Shown here: piece after piece, positions 17,714-26,093 of the stretch
Layout: each line of letters starts with the position of its first letter
Numbering within the stretch: the first letter of the stretch is position 1
Assembly: GCA_035561075.1 (NCBI GenBank)
Contig: DATMYF010000182.1
Location: 1-64,000, forward strand
Source: JAMCRM01 sp035561075
GTDB lineage: Bacteria > Acidobacteriota > Terriglobia > Bryobacterales > Bryobacteraceae
DNA: 64,000 nt
Direction of reading: 5' to 3'
The notes under the pieces: generated by a model
What the model was told of the DNA's origin: nothing
The model's input: the letters and a program-made list of their open reading frames with translations, nothing else
The model's database searches: none
Made by a program: the position numbers and the translations under genes

Positions 17714-17953
17714 CTATTTCTTGGCTGCTTTGCCGTCGATGTATTCCACGGCGTCTTTCACGGTGATGATCTTCTCGGCATCCTCGTCTGGGATTTCGAG
17801 TTCAAACGCTTCCTCAAAAGCCATGACCAGCTCGACGATATCCAGCGAATCGGCGCCCAGATCGTCGACAAAGGACGCGTTGCTGTCAACCTGGCTCTCG
17901 TCAACGCCGAGTTGCTCGACGATGATCTGCTTCACCTTCTGCTCAACTGCCAT
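17714..17953 (-). CDS. acpP: Acyl carrier protein
   Basis: A 79-residue ACP carrying the growing acyl chain on a 4'-phosphopantetheine attached to the Ser in GADSLDIVELVMAFEE. The acidic helix II and the terminal VKDAVEYIDGKA are typical. AGGAGG stands five bases before the ATG, and a TAGAAT further upstream could be its -10 box. It is the first gene of acpP-fabF-etfB-etfA. A second, divergent ACP is in the polysaccharide locus (59846-60130). Confidence 0.97.
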   Translation of the reverse strand: MAVEQKVKQIIVEQLGVDESQVDSNASFVDDLGADSLDIVELVMAFEEAFELEIPDEDAEKIITVKDAVEYIDGKAAKK

Positions 17954-18080
17954 GAGTCCTCCTGGTATTTTGCAAACGCATTGATTCTAGCTGTCTTTGC
18001 GCTTGTTCCGCAACTCCGCCGCGTGGCCTGCCTACAGAATAGCGCGTCCGGCGCCGCCCCCGCCGGGGGATCCAGGCGGC

Positions 18081-19448
18081 TCAAGGTTCCGAGCGCGTCA
18101 CCCCGGCCTCCAGCCGTCCCCTGGCCAGCCTCACTTTGATGCCGGAACCGGGCGGCGCCTCGGCGCTGTCCTTCACGATGGCGCCCCCGGCGGTGGTGAC
18201 GATGGCATAACCGCGATCCAGAATCCGCAACGGGCTGAGTTGGGAGAGTTTGCCCGAGAGCTGATCGAGCCGCCCGCGCCGCCGCGCCAGGCGCAGCCGC
18301 ATTATCTCGACGGCCGCCGCCCGGGCAGCATCCCGCCGCCGCCGGTCCAGGGCGAAGCGCGGCCGCGGATCGAAGCGGCGCACTCGCTCCTCGAAGTCCC
18401 GTCTCCGCCGGAAACTCTCGGCCAGGTGCGCACGCAAGCGCTCCCGCATGCGATAATCCAGCTCGTCCACGCGCTGCAGGTTCCGCCCGATAGCCCTGTG
18501 AAGCAGCCCCAGCGGTTTCTGAATGCCCTGCTGCTCGATCCGCCGCCACAACATACTGAACCGGTAACGCGCGGATTGCAGCAACTTTTGCCGCAGCCCG
18601 TCGATGCGGCTGTCGAGATCCTCCCGAGTGCAGACGACCATCTCCGCCGCAGCGGAGGGCGTGGGGGCACGCAGATCCGCCACGAAATCCGCGATGGTCA
18701 CGTCGGTCTCATGCCCCACCGCCGAAACCACCGGCACCGAGCACCCGGCAATGGCCCGCGCCACAGCTTCCTCGTTGAAAGTCCAGAGGTCTTCGAGCGA
18801 CCCGCCGCCACGCGCCACGATGACCACCTCGGCCCACTTGGAAGCGCTGAACCACTCGATCCCCCGGCACACCTCCTCCACCGCGCCATCCCCCTGGACC
18901 AGGGCCGGGAACAGGCGGATATGCAGCCCAGGGAAGCGGCGCTCCAGGATGTTGAGCATGTCCCGCACTACCGACCCGCGGGGTGAGGTAACCAGGCCGA
19001 TGCGGCGCGGGAAACGCGGCAGCGGCCGCTTGCGGGCGGCGTCGAACAGGCCCTCGGCAGCCAGCGTCTTCTTGAGCTGCTCGAAGGCGAACATCAGGGC
19101 ACCGCGGCCCTGCGGCTCGATCTTCTCCACCAGCAACTGATATTCGCCGCGCGCCTCGTAGACATCGATGCGGCCGCGCGCCAGCACCGCCATGCCGTCC
19201 TGGGGTTTAAACTTCCAGTAGCGGTGCGAGGAGCGGAACGCCACGCAGCGCATCTGCGAATCCCGTTCCTTGAGGGTGAAGTAGTAATGGCCGCTGGCCG
19301 CCAGTTTCACGCCCGAAAGCTCGCCCGATACCCAGACGTCGTCAAACTCGCGGCCGAGCACCCCCCGGATGGCGGCGTTCAGCTCCGTGACGGTAAACGT
19401 GCGGCGGGCGGGCGCCAGGTCCAGCGCGTATTGCTCCACTCCCGCCAT
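18081..19448 (-). CDS. xseA: Exodeoxyribonuclease VII large subunit
   Basis: A 455-residue large subunit of the single-strand exonuclease VII, used in mismatch repair and DNA-debris degradation. The N-terminal OB fold (about residues 15-110) begins FTVTELNAAIRGVLGREF. The catalytic region shows RIGLVTSPRGSVVRDML, VARGGGSLEDLWTFNEE and SAVGHETDVTIADFVADLRA. The C-terminal half is a long Arg-rich coiled coil, and LSPLRILDRGYAIVTT closes the fold. No xseB is beside it. The frame is uninterrupted. Confidence 0.95.
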   Translation of the reverse strand: MAGVEQYALDLAPARRTFTVTELNAAIRGVLGREFDDVWVSGELSGVKLAASGHYYFTLKERDSQMRCVAFRSSHRYWKFKPQDGMAVLARGRIDVYEARGEYQLLVEKIEPQGRGALMFAFEQLKKTLAAEGLFDAARKRPLPRFPRRIGLVTSPRGSVVRDMLNILERRFPGLHIRLFPALVQGDGAVEEVCRGIEWFSASKWAEVVIVARGGGSLEDLWTFNEEAVARAIAGCSVPVVSAVGHETDVTIADFVADLRAPTPSAAAEMVVCTREDLDSRIDGLRQKLLQSARYRFSMLWRRIEQQGIQKPLGLLHRAIGRNLQRVDELDYRMRERLRAHLAESFRRRRDFEERVRRFDPRPRFALDRRRRDAARAAAVEIMRLRLARRRGRLDQLSGKLSQLSPLRILDRGYAIVTTAGGAIVKDSAEAPPGSGIKVRLARGRLEAGVTRSEP

Positions 19449-19464
19449 TGAAACACAGGCCGGC

Positions 19465-20796
19465 TCAGCGCTGCACGGTCAGGAAGAGATTTGAGGGCGA
19501 AGCTGCGCCCGGAAACTCCGCCACCACCGCCAGATCGCCCTCAGGGACCGCTTCCGGCACCCGAACGACGATCTGGTACAGCCCGGCCGACCCGGGCGTC
19601 AGGGCGCCCCCCAGGTACTCCGCCGGAAGACCGCCGATCCGCACCGCGGGAGGCGTCACCAGGTTGTGGAGGCCGGTCACGGCACGACCGGCGGGCGCCG
19701 CGGGATCCGTGGCGCCGAAACCGGTGCCCCAAAGCACGATGACATCCCCCGGACGCGCCGGCGTAGTGGTAAGGCCCGGGAACAGCCCCACCGGCCCCAC
19801 CAGGCTGAAGTCCGGCCGGGTTGCCACGGCGTACCGGTTATTCCAGACAAAGAAGGCCGGGGCGACCGCCTGCATCTGGACGGTGAACGCGGTGCTGGTG
19901 CCCGAAGCCGTGGTTACCACCACCGGCACCGGCCCCGCCGCGGTGTCGGGCGGCGACAGCACATTGAGCTGCGTGGGGCTGATGAATGCCACCGCCGCCG
20001 GCTTGCCGTTAATCGTGACACTCACGCCGTCGAGCGCGGTGGGCAGCACGTTGTCTATGATTTCGTCGGCCCGCCAGGAACGGGTGCCCGCGGCGAGGTT
20101 GGTACCCCCAATGCTCACCCAGGCCCCCGGGCTGATCACGGGCTGGAAGCTGGCGCCGTTCACCGCGCTCGCGATGGTAGGGGCTGTGCCGCCCGCCTGC
20201 GCCGGATTCAACGTGAAGCTGCGGGTATAGATGTGGTCGCCGCTGATGTTCCCGTTCCCGTTGGCGGCGTTGCCGGCAACGTAAATGGTAACCGGCCCCA
20301 CGTCTGTCGCGGGAGGAGTCCAGTCGAATTCGAAGGACGAGCGGCCCTCGCGATACGCGGCGGAGGTATGGTCGACATACTGCAACGGTGCGGTGGCGGG
20401 GCAGGGCGGCAGGACTTCCACGATGAACGGGTTAGTGGAGCACAGCACCTGGGTATTGCTGTCGATCGAGGCGAAGCTGCCGGCCTGCCGGGTAGCGTCG
20501 CCCGCCAGGCGTGCGGTGAGTTGGAAACCGAAGCGGCGCTGTGCGGGGTCGCTCACCGTGACGGTCAGGCGCTGTGTCACTCCCGGGGTGTACTGCATCG
20601 CGCCTGGAAAGGCCACCGTGACGCTCCCGGAACCGCCGTTGAGCGCGGTACCCAGATGGCATCCCGTGCAATTGCCCTCACCGGGCACGCCGGCGCGGCC
20701 GGGCTCCGCGCCTCCCGAACGCGCCCAAACCAGTATCGGAACCGCCGCTCCGATGACCACCATCTGGGCCCAGAACACCTTCCGGCTACGCTCCAT
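19465..20796 (-). CDS. Secreted protein with CxxCH motif and TIGR03437-type C-terminal domain
   Basis: A 443-residue exported protein. GGAGGGG lies just before the ATG at 20796, and starting here avoids overlap with mutY. The signal peptide has the core AQMVVIGAAVPILVW. GNCTGCHLG follows near residue 45, a single haem-c-binding-type CxxCH. A beta domain (about residues 55-200, with the TVTVSDPAQRRFGFQLTAR region) resembles the Reeler-like or choice-of-anchor type. Residues about 215-443 are the domain known mainly from Solibacter (VNGASFQPVISPGAWVSI, then FGATDPAAPAG). Its function is not known; extracellular or envelope display is likely. Confidence 0.85.
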   Translation of the reverse strand: MERSRKVFWAQMVVIGAAVPILVWARSGGAEPGRAGVPGEGNCTGCHLGTALNGGSGSVTVAFPGAMQYTPGVTQRLTVTVSDPAQRRFGFQLTARLAGDATRQAGSFASIDSNTQVLCSTNPFIVEVLPPCPATAPLQYVDHTSAAYREGRSSFEFDWTPPATDVGPVTIYVAGNAANGNGNISGDHIYTRSFTLNPAQAGGTAPTIASAVNGASFQPVISPGAWVSIGGTNLAAGTRSWRADEIIDNVLPTALDGVSVTINGKPAAVAFISPTQLNVLSPPDTAAGPVPVVVTTASGTSTAFTVQMQAVAPAFFVWNNRYAVATRPDFSLVGPVGLFPGLTTTPARPGDVIVLWGTGFGATDPAAPAGRAVTGLHNLVTPPAVRIGGLPAEYLGGALTPGSAGLYQIVVRVPEAVPEGDLAVVAEFPGAASPSNLFLTVQR

Positions 20797-20842
20797 CAGA
20801 CCCCTCCGTGGAAGGGTAGATGGCGCCCGCCGTGTTCGGGAT

Positions 20843-21817
20843 TCATCCCGCAACGGCCAAGGCTTTGCGGGCAGTGGTGCTGAGCGGGATGGAAACGAGA
20901 TCCTCCGTACCGAACCAGCGCATTTCGAGTGGCGCTCGCGCTATGGAGGCGGCGATCACGGTAAACAAGTAGTGGTGATGGGTGATGGTATGGCGGAACG
21001 CGCCTGCCACCGCCAGGCGGCGCATGCCTGGAAGCTGTTCCGGGGAGGGAAGTTCCCAGAAGCCGCCCATCCGACGGGCGCTCGCGAGCCGCTGCCACAG
21101 CAGCACCCGTCCGCTCCGGCGAACCAGAGCCAGTTCCGCTTCAATGCGCTGCGGCTCTGTCTTCCGTAGCTTCACCGGGAGCTGGGAAGCCGTGCCGCGG
21201 CTGTACGCGCGGCACTGGCTGCGCACCGGACAGGCGCCGCAGTCGGGTACCCGGGGCACGCACACCGTGGCCCCCAATTCCATCATGGCCTGGTTGAACT
21301 CCCCTGGACGCCGTGGATCCAGCAGTTCCTGCGCGATTCCCCGGAGCCGCTCCCGGGTGCGTGATGACGATAGATCGGCGGCATCGTCCTCCAGCCGCGC
21401 GATCACCCGCATCACGTTGCCGTCGAGCGCAGCGTGTGCGAGCCCAAACGCGATGCTGGCGATCGCCGCGGCGGTGTACGGCCCCACGCCCGGAAGCGCC
21501 CGGATGCTTTCGTAATCCCGGGGAAAGCCTCCCGCCGCGGCCTGCTTGGCGGCGAGGTGCAGGTTGCGTGCGCGCGAATAGTAGCCCAGACCGCTCCAGG
21601 CGGCCAGCACTCCCTCTTCCGATGCCGCAGCCAGGGACTCGACAGTCGGAAAGCGTTCCAGAAAGCGTTGGTAGTAGGGGATGGCTGTCTGCGCGCGGGT
21701 CTGCTGGAGCATGATTTCGGAGACCCAGATGCGGTAGGGGTCGAGCGTCGTGCGCCAGGGCAGATCCCGGCGGCGCCTCCCGTACCACGCCAGCAGGCGC
21801 GTACGGAAAGGCCTCAT
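20843..21817 (-). CDS. mutY: A/G-specific adenine DNA glycosylase
   Basis: A 324-residue base-excision repair enzyme that removes adenine paired with 8-oxoguanine. The helix-hairpin-helix reads RALPGVGPYTAAAIASIAFG, with the catalytic Asp following in NVMRVIARLEDD. The iron-sulfur site CVPRVPDCGACPVRSQC has exact C-x6-C-x2-C-x5-C spacing. The C-terminal NUDIX-like domain recognises 8-oxoG. The ATG at 21817 overlaps the upstream stop as ATGA and is preferred to one six codons earlier. Coupling to an S24-peptidase gene is unusual. Confidence 0.95.
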   Translation of the reverse strand: MRPFRTRLLAWYGRRRRDLPWRTTLDPYRIWVSEIMLQQTRAQTAIPYYQRFLERFPTVESLAAASEEGVLAAWSGLGYYSRARNLHLAAKQAAAGGFPRDYESIRALPGVGPYTAAAIASIAFGLAHAALDGNVMRVIARLEDDAADLSSSRTRERLRGIAQELLDPRRPGEFNQAMMELGATVCVPRVPDCGACPVRSQCRAYSRGTASQLPVKLRKTEPQRIEAELALVRRSGRVLLWQRLASARRMGGFWELPSPEQLPGMRRLAVAGAFRHTITHHHYLFTVIAASIARAPLEMRWFGTEDLVSIPLSTTARKALAVAG

Positions 21818-22623
21818 TCGAGGGTCCGGATCCACTCCGCGATGACCCTGTCCCCGGGTTCCAGGTCGAAGGCCTGGAATTCGGGGTTAAGCGGCTCGAG
21901 GCGCACGGCTGTGTGCTCCCACTCGTCCTCGCCGGTATAACGCTTGCGGCTGGTGTACTTCTTCACCGTGCAGGGTGCGCCGTCCTCGAAGCGGCTGGGC
22001 CGCTCGACGAGCACGATCTTGTTCTGCCGCGACCCCACCAACGGGGCGCGGAAAACATTCAGGCTGCCGTCCGGAATGCGCGGTTCCATAGAGCGCCCCA
22101 CCACGTGCGCCACGAACATGCCTTCCTCCAGGCGTGCGCCGTCCACAGGCACCCATTCCTCGGGCTCCGCATCCACCAGGCGGTCCTCCCCGAATTTCGT
22201 AGCCGCCACCCGCAGCCCGTAAAGCGGCAGGTGCGTTTCATAGGGCCGCACCGCCACACGCTCGACATGCTCCGCGAAGAGTTGCTCGAGCACCCTGGAG
22301 AACGAATCCACTTCCACGGCCTGGCTATCCGTGATCAGCAGGACGCCAGAGAGCGTCTCGTCGCACCATTGCCGGAACGCCGCGGCACCCATGTCGCGCG
22401 CCGCTTCCCGAATGCCCGCTTCGAGCGTGGCAAAATACTCCAGATCCGCGTCTTCTTCGAAGGTTTCGGTGAGCCGGAGATGGAGGCGGTCCGCCCCGGT
22501 ATCGAGCAGCAGTACCCCTATGTTGCGCAGAACGCGCCCCGGCCACGCCAGTTGCAGCACGGAGAACTCCCCGCGCCGCCGCGCGCCCATCGTAACCACG
22601 TTCGGGTTTGCCGCCGCCCTCAT
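21814..22623 (-). CDS. DUF3037-like domain fused to an S24 (LexA-type) peptidase domain
   Basis: A 269-residue protein in two parts. Residues about 18-135 resemble DUF3037 (EFSVLQLAWPGR, RNIGVLLLDTGAD, with a C-terminal helix pair). Residues about 160-269 are an S24 peptidase domain: Ser178 in VVGRSMEPRIPDGS and the Lys pair 221-222 in CTVKKYTSRK match the Ser-Lys dyad of LexA and UmuD. The LexA DNA-binding helix-turn-helix is absent. An internal ATG at codon 12 is a possible start. It is translationally coupled to mutY by ATGA. Assignment of the N-terminal half is by eye and tentative. Confidence 0.75.
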   Translation of the reverse strand: MRAAANPNVVTMGARRRGEFSVLQLAWPGRVLRNIGVLLLDTGADRLHLRLTETFEEDADLEYFATLEAGIREAARDMGAAAFRQWCDETLSGVLLITDSQAVEVDSFSRVLEQLFAEHVERVAVRPYETHLPLYGLRVAATKFGEDRLVDAEPEEWVPVDGARLEEGMFVAHVVGRSMEPRIPDGSLNVFRAPLVGSRQNKIVLVERPSRFEDGAPCTVKKYTSRKRYTGEDEWEHTAVRLEPLNPEFQAFDLEPGDRVIAEWIRTLE

Positions 22624-22657
22624 CCGTCTTTCTTATCGGCCATCCGCTCCCGGACCG

Positions 22658-23749
22658 CTATGGCGCATAGGGGTAATACCCCTTTCGGAACCGGATTTTC
22701 ACGTTCGGCAGGTTCACCGCTACCCTGATATTGCGGAACTGCCGGCCGTCCGTACCGCTGCCGATATCGGGCACATACCGCAGGATGTACTGCGTGGTGA
22801 CCTCCCCGACGATGCCGCCGACGGACTGCACAATCCCCTTGGCGATCTCCGCGGCATACCCGCCGGTTCCCACCTTGAGCGCGTAATTGCCCTCGTCGGA
22901 TGGCGTCGAAAGAAAGCCGGACACGTCCTTGTAGAGGTTTTGCAGCGGGTACTCGATGCGCCCGCCAGTCTCGTCGGCCAGCCTCTGCAGGTTCGAGTCG
23001 CCCGTAGCGTTGAAGCCGAACGCCATAGTGCTCAGGCCGTAGATGGTCACCAGGTTGCGCTGCGCCAACTCGATCACCTGGTCGAGAGTTTTCTTGCTGG
23101 CGTTGTCATTGCCGTCCCCAATGACGATGATCACGCGGCGCGGCTCGTACGGTTCGCCCTTGACGAGCGCCCGGTTGGTGCAGGCCATGTAGATGGCGTC
23201 GAACAGGGCGGCGCCCCCGCCGGGCTTCAGCTTTTCGATCTTCTCCGCAATCTTGTCGGATTCCGTAGTGGTGTTCACCGCCAGCTCAGCCTCATTCCCG
23301 TAGGTAATGAGATACCCACTGAACTTTTTGTCCCCGGGCAGCAGCGCCCACACCAACTCCCTGGAGGCTTCCTGGAAAGTCTTCCAGTGCAGCCGGCTGG
23401 TATTGCTGAGGTCCAGCAGGAAGCCGACGACCACCGGTTGATTGCGGTCGCGGCTAAAAAACTCGATGCGCTGTTGCTTGCCCTGGTCGAAGACCTGGAA
23501 ATCCGACGCTTCCAGGTTCGACACGAAGCGGTTCCGGTCGTCCGTGACCGTTACCGGGACGATCACTTCAGTCGCGGACGTCCGGAAAGAGGGCGAAGGC
23601 TGCGCGGGCTGTTGCTGGGACATAGCGGCCGGCGTCATCAGGAGGGCCGCCAGGAACAGCGCGACACCAGGCCGCGGCGACACCTCGACGCGGCGGCCCA
23701 GATCAGTTCGAATCGGCTGAGACATGGGGACCCTTGGCTCCGGCTGCAT
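22658..23749 (-). CDS. VWFA-related acidobacterial secreted protein
   Basis: A 363-residue exported protein with a von Willebrand factor A-like fold of the Acidobacteria-specific type (TIGR03436-like). A signal sequence (ALFLAALLMTPAAMSQ) leads to a beta domain ending FSRDRNQPVVVGFLLDLSNT, where DLSNT stands at the MIDAS-like metal site. The fold ends in KVGTGGYAAEIAKGIVQS and the tail FRKGYYPYAP. The start at 23749 has GAGG six bases upstream. ATGs at 23761 and 23725 are alternatives. These proteins are assumed to bind envelope or extracellular partners. The partner is unknown. Confidence 0.9.
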   Translation of the reverse strand: MQPEPRVPMSQPIRTDLGRRVEVSPRPGVALFLAALLMTPAAMSQQQPAQPSPSFRTSATEVIVPVTVTDDRNRFVSNLEASDFQVFDQGKQQRIEFFSRDRNQPVVVGFLLDLSNTSRLHWKTFQEASRELVWALLPGDKKFSGYLITYGNEAELAVNTTTESDKIAEKIEKLKPGGGAALFDAIYMACTNRALVKGEPYEPRRVIIVIGDGNDNASKKTLDQVIELAQRNLVTIYGLSTMAFGFNATGDSNLQRLADETGGRIEYPLQNLYKDVSGFLSTPSDEGNYALKVGTGGYAAEIAKGIVQSVGGIVGEVTTQYILRYVPDIGSGTDGRQFRNIRVAVNLPNVKIRFRKGYYPYAP

Positions 23750-23813
23750 TGTAACCCTCATTTTACCGTAAACACCCGAGTCCCCGTGCCGTGTCGCCGT
23801 TTTTCCCCGGCTC

Positions 23814-24845
23814 CTATCGCTGGACGCGCCCCGAGCCCCCGCCCTTCAACAGGCCCTTCACCTCGTCCACCGTGAAGCGGTTGAAATCGCCGGGGATGGA
23901 GTGTTTCAGGCAACTTGCCGCCACGGCGAACTCCAGTGCTTCCTGGTCGTTGCCGATAGCCTGGATGCCGTAGATCAGGCCACCGGCGAAGGCGTCCCCG
24001 CCACCCACGCGGTCCACGATGTGGGTGATGTCGTACCGCCGGCTGAGCATGAACTCCTTGCGATTGTTCATGCAAGCCGACCAGCCGTTGTGGGAGGCAC
24101 TGAACGACTCCCGCAGGGTGATCGCAATGGCTTTCATCTGGGGATAAGCGTCGAGCACCTTTTGGGTAAGCTGGGCGTACTTCTCACGGTCGAGCTTGCC
24201 GGAATGGACGTCTACCTCGGCCTGGATGCCCAGCGCCATCTGGCAATCTTCTTCATTGGCGATGGCGTAATCGACCGACTGCACCAGTTCCCTCATCACT
24301 TCCGTAGCCGGTTTGCCCCACTTCCACAGGTTCTTCCGGTAGTTCAGGTCGCAGGACACCGTGACGCCCTTCTCCCGCGCTTTCTTCACGCTTTCAAGCG
24401 CCAGGGCCGCGGCCGAAGCGCTGATCGCCGGGGTGATGCCGGTCACGTGGTACCAGCCGGCATTCTCGAAGACCGCGTCCCAATCGATATCGCCGGGCTT
24501 GGCGAGCGCGATGGCGGCGTTTTCACGGTCGTAGACCACCTTGGAAGGCCGCTGGTTGGCACCCGCCTCCACGAAATAGATGCCCATGCGGCCCTTGCCG
24601 CGCACGATCTTGCTGGTGTCCACGCCGAAACGGCGCAACTCCCCCACAACGGCATCGCCGATCGGGTTGGACGGCAGCACGGTGACATACGTGGCGGGCC
24701 AGCCGAATACCGATAGCGCGACGGCTACGTTGGCCTCCCCTCCCCCGAGAGTGGCGACGAACTGGGGACTCTGCAGAAAGCGCTCGTATCCCGGAGGCGC
24801 GAGCCGCAGCATGATCTCCCCGAACGTCACGGTTGTCTTAAGCAT
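23814..24845 (-). CDS. kdgK: 2-keto-3-deoxygluconate kinase (PfkB family)
   Basis: A 343-residue ribokinase-fold sugar kinase. TLGGGEANVAVALSVFG is the first PfkB signature, and VDRVGGGDAFAGGLIYG the second, with the catalytic Asp. KdgK-like features are a long segment with LNYRKNLWKWGKP and the N-terminus TFGEIMLRLAPPG. It phosphorylates 2-keto-3-deoxygluconate from uronate or Entner-Doudoroff breakdown. Substrate assignment is by similarity, and no pectin or aldolase genes are adjacent. AGGAGA lies about 12 bases before the ATG. Confidence 0.88.
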   Translation of the reverse strand: MLKTTVTFGEIMLRLAPPGYERFLQSPQFVATLGGGEANVAVALSVFGWPATYVTVLPSNPIGDAVVGELRRFGVDTSKIVRGKGRMGIYFVEAGANQRPSKVVYDRENAAIALAKPGDIDWDAVFENAGWYHVTGITPAISASAAALALESVKKAREKGVTVSCDLNYRKNLWKWGKPATEVMRELVQSVDYAIANEEDCQMALGIQAEVDVHSGKLDREKYAQLTQKVLDAYPQMKAIAITLRESFSASHNGWSACMNNRKEFMLSRRYDITHIVDRVGGGDAFAGGLIYGIQAIGNDQEALEFAVAASCLKHSIPGDFNRFTVDEVKGLLKGGGSGRVQR

Positions 24846-24870
24846 AAACGGATATTCTCTCCTGGAACTC

Positions 24871-25974
24871 TTACTGTTTTACCGCGATGACATCTACGGC
24901 GAAGCCTGCGTCCATGGCGGGCAGGCTTTCAAAAGGCAGCATGGTGGCCGCGGGCGGGTGTTGCGGGTCGATGAAATCCGCCCGGATCTTCCGAACCTGT
25001 TGGGCGATACCCGCAGAAAGCGGATAGAAACCCGCGAAGGCGGCGTGCTTGAGGGAACTGCCGGACTGCGCCAGCACCTTGTCCAGACGCTCAAAGGCCA
25101 GCCGCGCATCGGCATCCTGGAAGCCGAAGGCCGCCTGCATCCCGGTGAGCACCACCTGCGGAGCCGCCACCATGGCGATCTGGGAATAGTGGGGCGACGG
25201 CGGCGCGCTGCCGGCGTGGCGCATTTCAAGCGGCGAGGCGGGCGGAGAGGAAAGCCGCGCCACGGCCTCACACTCCGCGATGCCGCGCGACGGCACGCGC
25301 TGCGCCTGCACGTAGTTCCGGACGGCCCCGGGGTACGCCCGCTCAAACATGGTGCGCACCTTGGTGATGTCCTCGAGCGAGCTAAGGAAACAGGTCACCC
25401 GCAGCACGTCCCCGGAGGTTACCCCGGCGGTGCTCACGGCAGTGCGTAAGCCGTCGAGCGCCTTCGAGGCCAGCGGCTCGACGGGACCGAGCGGGTCATC
25501 CGACGTGGCCACCTGCCCGGAGATGAACGCCAAGCCGTGGGGGTTCACGTCCTTCTTCGCCACCGCGGTGGATTCGAAAACCACCTGCGCGCCTTCAAGC
25601 GGCAACGCCCCCACCAGCACCACGGTGAGGACCGGCAACGGCAGCCGTCGCGCAGTGTACGCCTCGCTCACCATGTCGCGCACGCGACGCACGTCCCCGG
25701 TGCCGGCCACGAACGCGCGCAGCCGCACGGCGGTTCCGCCAGCGGAGCGCTGCAGCGCGCGCAAGCCGTCGCGCACCTGCTGGGAGAGAAGGCCCTTGGA
25801 GGAAAGGGGGGAGACCTCGAAGACCAGCTTGCGGGTTTCCACCGCAAGGGCCGTGGGCAGTTCCCTCGGCAACTGCAGGGTCTGGGTCTCTTGTTCTTTT
25901 TTCTGCTTCTTATCCCACGGCCAGGCGGTTACCGCGAGGACGCAGGCCAGCGCGATGGCCCCGCACGTCTTCAT
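24871..25974 (-). CDS. Exported protein with three tandem RidA-like domains
   Basis: A 367-residue protein starting with a hydrophobic export signal (MKTCGAIALACVLAVTAWPW) and a lysine-rich linker. Three RidA (YjgF/YER057c) domains follow at about residues 48-141, 145-241 and 263-367. RidA proteins are normally soluble one-domain imine deaminases that trimerise. Here one chain carries three copies, possibly forming a pseudo-trimer outside the cytoplasm. The catalytic Arg near the trimer interface is seen only in domain 2 (QRVPSRG, about residue 226). Domains 1 and 3 have Ala and Thr at the matching positions. kdgK starts 25 bases downstream, so both may be co-transcribed. Confidence 0.8.
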   Translation of the reverse strand: MKTCGAIALACVLAVTAWPWDKKQKKEQETQTLQLPRELPTALAVETRKLVFEVSPLSSKGLLSQQVRDGLRALQRSAGGTAVRLRAFVAGTGDVRRVRDMVSEAYTARRLPLPVLTVVLVGALPLEGAQVVFESTAVAKKDVNPHGLAFISGQVATSDDPLGPVEPLASKALDGLRTAVSTAGVTSGDVLRVTCFLSSLEDITKVRTMFERAYPGAVRNYVQAQRVPSRGIAECEAVARLSSPPASPLEMRHAGSAPPSPHYSQIAMVAAPQVVLTGMQAAFGFQDADARLAFERLDKVLAQSGSSLKHAAFAGFYPLSAGIAQQVRKIRADFIDPQHPPAATMLPFESLPAMDAGFAVDVIAVKQ

Positions 25975-26093
25975 GGCTCGACAGCAATTGTAGCAATAAC
26001 GTGAAGTTCGGTCGGGGCGGACCGGCACCAAGGTCGTCCGCCATCATACGACTGGCTTGCGACCAACAGGCCAATATGGTACGGTACGGGTGA

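Noticed and set aside
16445..18139. 564-codon plus-strand frame across fabF, acpP and the gap
   Set aside because: It spans two opposite-strand genes with strong motifs and has low-complexity sequence of its own.
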